Position numbers and translations under genes: made by a program. The notes beneath the pieces are model-generated. The model was not told where the DNA came from, searched no databases, and was given only the letters and a program-made list of their open reading frames with translations. From Desulfobacula sp. (GTDB lineage Bacteria; Desulfobacterota; Desulfobacteria; Desulfobacterales; Desulfobacteraceae): 5,603 nt of DNA. This document shows, one piece after another, positions 1-5,603 of the stretch; positions within the stretch are counted from its first letter, which is position 1, and every line of letters starts with the position of its first letter. The stretch lies in contig JAQICW010000633.1 in assembly GCA_027858355.1 (NCBI GenBank), positions 1 through 5,603 of the forward strand, read 5' to 3'.

Positions 1-110
1 GTATTATATTGAGGGTGTTTTTCTTTAAATTCCTCCCAATGATTATGGAATATAGTTTTAAATATATCTCTGTCCGCAATGGTTGGTTTTTTGCCCAATG
101 ACTGTCTCAT
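1..110 (-). CDS. Partial transposase-like N-terminus (possibly IS91 family), runs off the window
   Basis: Reading the minus strand from the ATG at 110 down to base 1 gives 36 open codons that begin MRQSLGKKPTIADRDIF and end in HWEEFKEKHPQYN. An in-frame TAG lies two codons upstream (114-116), so this ATG is a natural start, although no clear Shine-Dalgarno sequence precedes it. The short motif (IADxxIFxxxFxxHWEEFKxxHPxY) resembles, from memory, the extreme N-terminus of IS91-type transposases, just before their cysteine-rich zinc-binding region. The zinc ligands and the catalytic HUH/tyrosine domain would lie outside the window, so this cannot be confirmed here. The local base composition (29% G+C over 1-200) differs sharply from the operon that follows, which fits an inserted element. 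It could instead be an unrelated small ORF. Confidence 0.45.
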   Translation of the reverse strand, partial: MRQSLGKKPTIADRDIFKTIFHNHWEEFKEKHPQYN

Positions 111-200
111 CGGCTAAAATAAATCACATCTTCATCAAATTTACCATAATAGTTTGATATTATACGTCAAAAATGAAAATTCCTATACTATCTAGTTAAA
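111..200. other. AT-rich non-coding end of the inserted DNA and junction with the defence operon
   Basis: This stretch lies between the divergent transposase-like ORF and the truncated brxC-like gene. In the brxC frame, codons 192-200 read L-V-K directly before the Met at 201, and an in-frame TGA lies at 174-176. BrxC-type proteins carry a very similar L-V-K-M-L segment immediately after the Walker A lysine, so the breakpoint between foreign and native sequence is probably around 186-195. If the upstream DNA is IS91-like, this would be the element end upstream of its transposase. No ribosome binding site for the 201 start and no convincing sigma-70 promoter is visible. Confidence 0.4.
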
Positions 201-3200
201 ATGCTTCGTGCGTTATGGGAAGATACGTGTTTTGCGGATGGTGCCTCTGCTAGGGGGATCGTTAACCTGCCGCAGTCCATTCAAGAGCATTTTAAAGAAC
301 TCAGCATACAATCAAAGCGGTATGGCGGCCTTGCTGCAGCTTCAGGAACTCTGGGTGCAGGTTCAAGGGGCAGTGTCCGCCTGGCTCTTTTAAGGATCCT
401 CTTCAAATCTGTCGGGCTTCCGGAACAATATCCGGTTGCTTGCTTTGTCATGTGGCTCAAAAGAGAGGGAATTTACGATTCCATTAAATCAAGGGTCAAA
501 GAAAAAGGATATGGCTGGCAGGAGGAACTGGATAATTTTTATGTAGCAGAAGGCCTTCATCAAGCTTTGGTTGAAGAAAAACCCATGCTCTTTTCAACCC
601 CTGTTGCATGTGTGGAGACCTTAAACAATCGCTATCCTCATGTTTCAGATATCAGCAGCGACGAAATGTTAAAGGCCATGCGCCAGGCATTGACCCGAGA
701 GGGAAAGTTTCCCCTGACCCTTGTGGTTCTGGATGAGGTACAGCAATATATCGGAGAAAGCAACACTCAGTTGTCAACTGATGTCCAGGAAGCGGTTGAA
801 GCCTGCAGTAAAAATATCGGCGGAAAGCTGCTTTTCATTGGTACCGGACAGACGGCAGTCACCGGCACTTCCAATCTTAAGAAGCTGGCAGGCCGTTTCA
901 CCCTCCGTGTTGAATTGTCTGATGCAGACGTGGACACGGTTATCCGAAAGGTGATTTTAGGGAAAAAACCAGATACCATTTCACCCATAGAACAGATCAT
1001 GCAAAAAAACCTGGGTGAGATTTCAAGACATCTTGGAGAGACAAGCATTTGCCATCATCAGGATGATATGAAATTTTTTGCCCAGGATTATCCCATCCTG
1101 CCGGTACGGCGACGATTCTGGGAAAATACCCTTCGGGTGCTGGATCAGACCGGAACGGACAGCCAGTTGAGAAATCAGCTCAGCATGATTCATAAGGTCA
1201 TTAAGACTAACACCGAAGAAGAGTTGGGGTCTGTGGTCCCAGCAGATTACCTTTATTTTGATTCTGCAGACAAATTGTTACAGTCAAGGATTCTCCCCCG
1301 TAAAGTGCATCAAAAGACCATGAGCTGGATACAGGGATCTGAAGATGAACAACTGATGGCAAGGGCATCGGGCCTGGTTTTTTTGATTAATAAGCTTGCG
1401 GGCAGTAACAATGAAATCGGTATTAAATCCAATGTTGATACCATTGCGGATTTGATGGTCACGGATCTTGCAAAGGGTAGCAGCTCCATCAGAAGCAAAC
1501 TTCCGAATCTTATGGACAAATGCGAACTCTTAATGAAAGTTGCAGATGAATACCGGATACAGACCGAGGAAAGTTCAGCATGGAATGATGAGTTTTTAAG
1601 TCAGAGAAGTGTCCTGAATAATGAAGCCCACCGCATTGAGGCGGAACGGGATGATCGCATCCGGCAGCGGTTTTCACAATTGGTGAATCGACTTACCCTG
1701 ACCCAGGGAAATTCCAAAGTGCCCCGCAGTCTTTTTACCTTGTTTGATTCTGAACTTCCTTTGGATAGTGATAAAAAAATATATGTCTGGGTCCAGGATG
1801 GCTGGAGCATAGAAGAAAACTCGGTAAGGATTGATGCACGGCAGGCAGGCAATCATTCTCCCACCGTGTTTGTTTTTATTCCCAAACGGTCTGTTGACGA
1901 TCTCAGACGTAATCTTATCGATTTTAAGGCTTCCGGCAGCACCCTTGAAAAACGGGGCTTTCCAAACACACCGGAAGGCATTGAAGCGCGCGCTGCCATG
2001 GAAACAACAAAGAATACAGCCGAAGGCAAGATCAAGGATTTATTAAATGATGCCTTTTCCGGGGCAAGGGTTTTTCAGGCCGGCGGCAATGAAATCGTGG
2101 GGAACAATCTGCAGGAAATGGTTTTGGAAGCTGCCGGCAACTCTCTTAAGCGCCTGTATCCAAACTTCAATATAGCCGATCACAGTGGCTGGGATAAGGT
2201 CTATTCAAGGGCCAAGCAGGGAGCTCCGGATGCATTAAAGGCAGTGGGCGATGATGGAGAGCCGGTGAAAAATGCGGTCTGTAAAGCCATTCTGGGTATG
2301 ATTGCCGCAGGAAAAAAAGGTAATGACATCCGTTTCAATTTTGAAGAGGCACCCTATGGATGGTCTAGGGATTCAGTGGATGGCGGTCTCCAGGCGCTTT
2401 TGGTGGCAGGGCTTGTCAGGGCCCAGGATGAGCGGGGGCATACCATTGACCCTAAAGGACTTGAGCGAAAGTATATTGGTAAAACATTTTTTAAAATTGA
2501 ATCCACCACCATTACTACAGCTCAGCGGGTCCAGATTCGAAAACTGCTTCAAAAGATGAAACTTCAGGTCAAACAAGAAGAAGAACTGGTCGGCGTATCT
2601 TCCTTCCTTGAAAAAATGAGGGAACTGAGCCAACAGGCAGGCGGCGAGCCGCCTATGCCGAAAACGCCGGATCTATCCCTGCTTGAAGAACTCCGGCTCA
2701 CGGCAGGCAATGAACAATTGCTGGCCGTTTACAATGCAAGAGAGATTCTCACCCGGTGCATTGATGACTGGAATGATCTTGCCGAGAATATTAAAAAAAG
2801 GTGGCCCTCCTGGGCCAGTCTCCAGCGCCTGGCACATCATGCCCAGGGCTTAAAAGAAACAGAGATGATGATCACCCAGGTCAATCATATTGAAAAAGAA
2901 CGGCAGCTTCTTGAAAAAACAGACCTGTTGAAACCCCTGGTGAAGAATTTGACCCAATTGCTTCGAAATGAGATCAACAGGGTAAATGATATGTTTGAAG
3001 TCTGTTGGGGTGAAGGGGAAGCACGTCTTCAAAAAGATGAAAACTGGAAACAACTTGATCCGGATCAGAAATATACACTGAGATCTGAACAGCAGCTAAT
3101 TGAAGCCGGCAAACCCAAAATCAATGTGGAATCAACCGATTGTGTCCTGGCAACCCTTGCCGACATCTCCTTATCCGCCTTCAAGGACAGGGTCGCGGCA

Positions 3201-3377
3201 ATGCCGGCCCGGTTTGACCGGCTTATCCTGGAAGCAACCAGAATAATGGAACCTGAAATCCAGGAGGCCACCTTACCGAACCAGACCTTGAAAACCAAAG
3301 CAGATGTGGATGCCTGGTTAGCAAAAACAAAAGAAATTCTGCTGAAAAAACTCAAAAAAGGGCCGGTCATCGTATGA
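201..3377 (+). CDS. brxC: 5'-truncated BrxC/PglY-family P-loop ATPase (BREX/Pgl-type defence protein)
   Basis: The 1058-residue open frame matches the large ATPase of BREX/Pgl phage-defence systems, normally about 1200 residues. Visible landmarks are a Walker B segment LTLVVLDEVQQYIG (D178, E179), a sensor-like IGTGQ segment at about 213-217, the RF-x-L-R-V-x-LSDADVDTVIRK region typical of the family (about 231-250), and a winged-helix-like segment with PYGWS at 718-722. The C-terminal third is charged and helical. What is missing is the N-terminal portion with Walker A: the frame starts with MLRALW, which in full-length relatives directly follows GxGKSHxVK. Met1 is therefore probably an internal methionine of the original protein, and there is no Shine-Dalgarno sequence before it. 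Without Walker A it should not hydrolyse ATP, so it is best viewed as a gene remnant, though the remaining 3.2 kb carries no stop or frameshift. Its stop overlaps the next gene by four bases. Family confidence is high; expression is doubtful. Confidence 0.8.
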   Translation: MLRALWEDTCFADGASARGIVNLPQSIQEHFKELSIQSKRYGGLAAASGTLGAGSRGSVRLALLRILFKSVGLPEQYPVACFVMWLKREGIYDSIKSRVKEKGYGWQEELDNFYVAEGLHQALVEEKPMLFSTPVACVETLNNRYPHVSDISSDEMLKAMRQALTREGKFPLTLVVLDEVQQYIGESNTQLSTDVQEAVEACSKNIGGKLLFIGTGQTAVTGTSNLKKLAGRFTLRVELSDADVDTVIRKVILGKKPDTISPIEQIMQKNLGEISRHLGETSICHHQDDMKFFAQDYPILPVRRRFWENTLRVLDQTGTDSQLRNQLSMIHKVIKTNTEEELGSVVPADYLYFDSADKLLQSRILPRKVHQKTMSWIQGSEDEQLMARASGLVFLINKLAGSNNEIGIKSNVDTIADLMVTDLAKGSSSIRSKLPNLMDKCELLMKVADEYRIQTEESSAWNDEFLSQRSVLNNEAHRIEAERDDRIRQRFSQLVNRLTLTQGNSKVPRSLFTLFDSELPLDSDKKIYVWVQDGWSIEENSVRIDARQAGNHSPTVFVFIPKRSVDDLRRNLIDFKASGSTLEKRGFPNTPEGIEARAAMETTKNTAEGKIKDLLNDAFSGARVFQAGGNEIVGNNLQEMVLEAAGNSLKRLYPNFNIADHSGWDKVYSRAKQGAPDALKAVGDDGEPVKNAVCKAILGMIAAGKKGNDIRFNFEEAPYGWSRDSVDGGLQALLVAGLVRAQDERGHTIDPKGLERKYIGKTFFKIESTTITTAQRVQIRKLLQKMKLQVKQEEELVGVSSFLEKMRELSQQAGGEPPMPKTPDLSLLEELRLTAGNEQLLAVYNAREILTRCIDDWNDLAENIKKRWPSWASLQRLAHHAQGLKETEMMITQVNHIEKERQLLEKTDLLKPLVKNLTQLLRNEINRVNDMFEVCWGEGEARLQKDENWKQLDPDQKYTLRSEQQLIEAGKPKINVESTDCVLATLADISLSAFKDRVAAMPARFDRLILEATRIMEPEIQEATLPNQTLKTKADVDAWLAKTKEILLKKLKKGPVIV
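3374..3377 (+). promoter_or_regulatory. ATGA stop/start overlap coupling the brxC-like gene to the RecQ-like gene
   Basis: The TGA of the ATPase gene (3375-3377) overlaps the ATG of the helicase gene (3374-3376). A purine stretch AAAGGG at 3357-3362 lies 11 bases upstream of this ATG, a rather long but usable Shine-Dalgarno spacing. The alternative ATG at 3383 is further from it. This is typical of translationally coupled operon genes. Confidence 0.75.
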
Positions 3378-3498
3378 AAAAAATGGCGTTGGATATTTTA
3401 AGAAAGTCCTTGGGAAACCCTGTGGCTGATTTTCGGGATGGCCAGTGGGAAAGCATTGAAGGCCTTTTAAAACGAGAGAGAATGCTGGTGGTGCAACG

Positions 3499-3508
3499 GA
3501 CCGGGTGG
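3499..3508 (+). other. Deletion junction with 10-base microhomology inside the recQ-like gene
   Basis: The bases gaccgggtgg serve two reading frames at once. Read in the upstream frame they finish R-T-G-W of the Walker A segment. Read in the downstream frame they give D-R-V-V of the DRVVKDI segment, which in RecQ relatives follows motif III (TATAN/D). A simple explanation is recombination or replication slippage between two copies of this 10-mer, one in each region, deleting what lay between. The copies sit at codon position 3 and codon position 1, so the lost length must be 3n+1, which produces the observed frameshift. By comparison with RecQ family spacing, about 130-150 codons were lost, including the DEAH box. 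Confidence 0.75.
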
Positions 3509-5049
3509 TCAAAGATATCGTTTCCCAATTGGGTATTGATATTAAAACGATCCGTGGGCCTTTGGTACGGGAAAGCCTAATGCTTCAAAATATCCATATG
3601 CCAAGTCCTGCTGCACGAATGGCCTGGCTGGTAAAAATAATTTCAGAGATTGAAGGCAGCGGGATTATCTACACACTGACAAGAAGAGATGCAGAGCGGG
3701 TGGCCCAGTGGTTGAGGATAAATGATATTAAAGCAGAAGCGTATCACTCTGGCTTACCATCATCAAGCAACGAACTTTCTTTAAAAGAAGAACTGGAACA
3801 AAAACTTTTAAACAATGAACTCAAAGTACTGGTTGCTACCGTGGCTTTGGGTATGGGCTTTGATAAGCCGGACCTGGGATTTGTAATTCATTTCCAGAGA
3901 CCCTCTTCCGTTGTTCATTATTATCAACAGGTCGGCCGGGCTGGAAGAGCTGTGGATGAAGCCTATGGCATCTTGCTTTGCGGTGAGGAAGATGATCATA
4001 TTGCTGGTTTTTTTATTCGACGTGCATTCCCGCCCCAGAAAGATGTTAATGAATTATTAAGGGTATTGGAAGAATCAGATGCAGGACTTTCAATAAAAGA
4101 GTTACAAACAAAATTAAACTTGAGTGAATCACGAATTAAAGGAAAAATTATAAAATTTCTCACTGTCGAATCCCCGTCACCCATAGCTTATATACGTCCC
4201 AAATATCATGTCACGGCAGCAGCGGCCACCTATAAAATAAATGAAGTGCTTATAGCTTCAATTACTGCCATTCGCAAAAATGAACAAACACAAATGCAGG
4301 CCTATATGAACCATAAGGGGTGTCTCATGGAATTTCTTGAGCAGGCCCTGGATGATCCAAATCCAACTTCCTGTGGGAAATGCGTTAACTGTAACAGGTC
4401 TTTGCTTTTGTCCGAGCAGTTTGATGATGATCTGGCAAACCGTGCTGCAATTTTCTTAAGAAGAAGCTATCAGGGTATTCCACCTCGTAAGCAGTGGCCG
4501 GCATATAGCCCATTATTCACATATGGGTTTTCCGGCAACATCAAACCAAATCTACGGGCAGAGGAAGGCAAGGCGCTCTGCTTATGGCGGGATGCCGGTT
4601 GGGGGCAACTGGTTCATAAAGGCAAATATGAAGACGACCGGTTTTCCAATGAGCTGGTAACGGCCTGTGTAGAGATGATCAGCCAATGGAAACCTGAACA
4701 GACCCCTGAATGGATCACCTGTATCCCGTCTAAAAACCACCCCACGCTGGTTCCTGATTTTGCAGAACGGCTGGCAAAGGCATTGGGGATTTCCTTTGTC
4801 CCCTGTATTGAAAAAGTTGTGGATAACCTCCAGCAAAAATTCATGGAAAACAGTTTTAAGCAGGTGCAAAACCTGGATGGGGTGTTTAAGATCAACCTTG
4901 AGGCCAAAACTTATTCCCCCTGTTTTCTGGTGGACGATATGGTGGACTCAAGGTGGACCCTGACCGTTGCTGCCGCCCTGCTTCGCCAGGCAGGCTGTAC
5001 AGCTGTTTATCCAATGGCCTTAGCACTGAATTCACCAAGGATGGATTAA
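3505..5049 (+). pseudogene. C-terminal part of a RecQ-like helicase fused to a phosphoribosyltransferase domain
   Basis: Numbering from the GTG at 3505, this 514-codon frame shows the second RecQ helicase lobe: GIIYTLTRRDAE (53-64, motif IV region), VLVATVALGMGFDKPD (108-123, motif V) and QQVGRAGR (141-148, motif VI with arginine finger). A winged-helix-like region follows at about 180-225, then a four-cysteine zinc site (C273, C290, C293, C296) as in RecQ proteins. The C-terminal 170 residues resemble a ComF-like phosphoribosyltransferase: WITCIPSKNHP, VPDFAERLAKALG, and the PRPP-loop motif CFLVDDMVDSRWT (473-485). Lobe 1 with Walker A completion, DEAH box and motif III is absent, so helicase activity should be lost. 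Homology extends back to 3499, but the likelier translation start is ATG 3580, which overlaps the TAA of the upstream fragment and has GGGA at 3569-3572. The PRTase domain could still be made. The gene overlaps the DprA-like gene by one base. Confidence 0.82.
3578..3582 (+). promoter_or_regulatory. TAATG re-initiation site between the two recQ-like fragments
   Basis: The shifted frame from 3374 ends in TAA (3578-3580), and the next ATG of the correct helicase frame begins at 3580, sharing one base. GGGA at 3569-3572 provides a modest Shine-Dalgarno with 7 bases of spacing. Ribosomes finishing the 68-codon peptide could restart here and make a 489-residue C-terminal protein. Re-initiation is an inference; the sequence arrangement is directly visible. 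Confidence 0.5.
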
Positions 5050-5051
5050 TG
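5037..5051 (+). promoter_or_regulatory. Ribosome binding site and TAATG overlap for the dprA-like gene
   Basis: AAGGA at 5037-5041 lies 7 bases before the ATG at 5049-5051, a good Shine-Dalgarno. The stop TAA (5047-5049) of the helicase-PRTase frame shares its last base with that ATG. Together they fix the start of the DprA-like protein and point to co-translation with the PRTase-bearing protein. Confidence 0.75.
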
Positions 5052-5603
5052 AATATATTGACGGAAGACACTAAAGCCATCATTCTGCTCTGCGGTGTTC
5101 TGGGTAAAAAATCATCTGTAAATCCCTTGAGCCAGACAGAGTATACAAACCTGGTACGCTGGCTTATTGATGCAAATTTAAGGCCCTCATCTTTACTGGA
5201 CCCTGAGTATGTCAAGGATGCGGCATCCGGTTCCGGACTGGATGAAAAAAGGCTGGATACGCTTCTTGGGCGAGGTACCCAATTGGGCTTTGCTGTGGAA
5301 AACTGGCAGCGAAACGGCATATGGGTGATCTCCAGGAGTGACACAGACTATCCTGTCCGATATAAAAAGCATTTAAAGGAAAAAGCGCCTCCTTTATTAT
5401 TCGGGGTCGGGGATCGGTCTTTGTTAAAAGGCGGCGGGCTTGCCATGATCGGGTCCCGCAATGTGGATGCCAAAGGAGAGGTATTTACCCGATCCATAGC
5501 AAAGTTGTGTGCCGCCAACCAGATGCCGGTTGTTTCCGGCGGCGCCAGGGGAGTAGATCAGATATCAATGGAAACCGCGCTTGAAACCCACGGAACTTCC
5601 ATC
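5049..5603 (+). CDS. DprA/SMF-like Rossmann-fold protein, 3' end outside the window
   Basis: The frame is open for 185 codons to the window edge. The first ~85 residues are helical and not strongly diagnostic (MNILTEDTKAIILLCGVLGKK). From there it follows the DprA pattern: DTDYPVRYKKHL (98-109), PPLLFGVGDRSLL, then the Rossmann-fold signature AMIGSRN (GSRN at 135-138) and VVSGGARGVDQISMETAL (SGGARGVD at 163-170). In housekeeping DprA this fold binds single-stranded DNA and helps load RecA during transformation. Stand-alone DprA-like proteins also occur in defence loci, for example ShosA, the partner of the PRTase-domain protein ShosT. The overlap with a PRTase-encoding frame suggests a defence role here instead of competence, but that is inference. 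No lesion is seen in the visible part. Usual family length is about 280-370 residues, so roughly half is present. Confidence 0.8.
   Translation, partial: MNILTEDTKAIILLCGVLGKKSSVNPLSQTEYTNLVRWLIDANLRPSSLLDPEYVKDAASGSGLDEKRLDTLLGRGTQLGFAVENWQRNGIWVISRSDTDYPVRYKKHLKEKAPPLLFGVGDRSLLKGGGLAMIGSRNVDAKGEVFTRSIAKLCAANQMPVVSGGARGVDQISMETALETHGTSI

Larger units (their letters stand above)
3374..3580 (+). pseudogene. N-terminal fragment of a RecQ-like helicase, frameshifted at Walker A
   Basis: The first 45 codons are a clear RecQ-family N-terminus: a helical lead-in ALDILRKSLG, the RecQ motif-0-like segment FRDGQWESIEGLL (about 20-32), and then MLVVQRTGW (37-45), the beginning of the Walker A motif (expected to continue GKS). 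From codon 46 on, the sequence is out of frame. The remaining 23 codons read helicase-gene DNA in the wrong frame and stop at TAA 3578-3580. The product would be a 68-residue peptide without a functional nucleotide-binding loop. The start is chosen for its ATGA overlap with the upstream gene. This fragment and the frame that continues to 5049 were originally one gene. Confidence 0.8.

Noticed and set aside
134..163. Short inverted repeats (ATAATA 146-151 with TATTAT 158-163; ATCAAA 134-139 with TTTGAT 153-158) as an element-end hairpin or operator
   Set aside because: Six-base A/T-rich stems are expected by chance in 29% GC sequence, and the two stems overlap and exclude each other.
154..189. 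Sigma-70 promoter (TTGATA at 154-159 with TATACT at 184-189) driving the truncated brxC-like gene
   Set aside because: The 24-base spacer is too long, and no alternative pairing with proper spacing gave two good boxes.
1601..1856. Overlapping minus-strand ORFs inside the brxC-like gene
   Set aside because: They are antisense to a continuous 1058-codon family-matching frame and show no domain signal.
3505..3507. GTG as the genuine start of the helicase C-terminal frame
   Set aside because: It lies inside the deletion junction, has no Shine-Dalgarno at suitable distance, and the ATG at 3580 has both a TAATG overlap and GGGA upstream.
3490..3520. Programmed ribosomal frameshift joining the two recQ-like frames
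   Set aside because: No slippery heptamer or downstream structure is evident. A frameshift would still leave a protein without the DEAH box and motif III, so deletion explains the data better.
4892..5344. 150-codon open frame on the minus strand
   Set aside because: It lies antisense to the PRTase end and the DprA-like gene, both strongly supported by motifs. Its translation shows no recognisable domain, so it is a shadow frame.

Overview
This 5.6 kb window looks like part of a bacterial defence island that has been hit by rearrangements. The protein-coding DNA is close to 50% GC. Its style would fit a Desulfobacterota-type (deltaproteobacterial) host, but that is an impression, not a demonstrated assignment. 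There are no RNA genes, CRISPR arrays or complete mobile elements.

Layout. Bases 1-200 are AT-rich (58 of 200 bases are G or C). They hold, on the minus strand, the first 36 codons of what resembles an IS91-like transposase, followed by a short non-coding end. At about 189-201 the sequence switches abruptly into a plus-strand operon. Gene 1 (201-3377) is a BrxC/PglY-family P-loop ATPase, the large ATPase of BREX/Pgl phage-defence systems. It lacks its 5' end, and its reading frame opens just after the position where the Walker A loop should be. Gene 2 (3374-5049) encodes a RecQ-family helicase fused to a C-terminal phosphoribosyltransferase (PRTase) domain. It is broken: an internal deletion, apparently between two copies of a 10-base repeat (gaccgggtgg, 3499-3508), removed the stretch from the Walker A motif through the DEAH box and motif III, and shifted the frame. 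Gene 3 (5049 to the window end) is a DprA/SMF-like Rossmann-fold protein, apparently intact but cut by the window edge.

The genes are tightly coupled: ATGA overlap between gene 1 and gene 2, TAATG between gene 2 and gene 3. The frameshift inside gene 2 also ends in a TAATG that could restart translation on the C-terminal part. The intact ancestor was probably a co-translated defence operon of BrxC-like ATPase, RecQ helicase-PRTase and DprA-like protein. The PRTase plus DprA pairing recalls the ShosTA toxin-antitoxin/defence pair (ShosT has a PRTase domain, ShosA is DprA-like). I do not recognise a named system with exactly this three-gene composition.

The most striking point is that two separate lesions disable the nucleotide-binding loops of two neighbouring ATPases, while the PRTase and DprA portions remain open and potentially translated.
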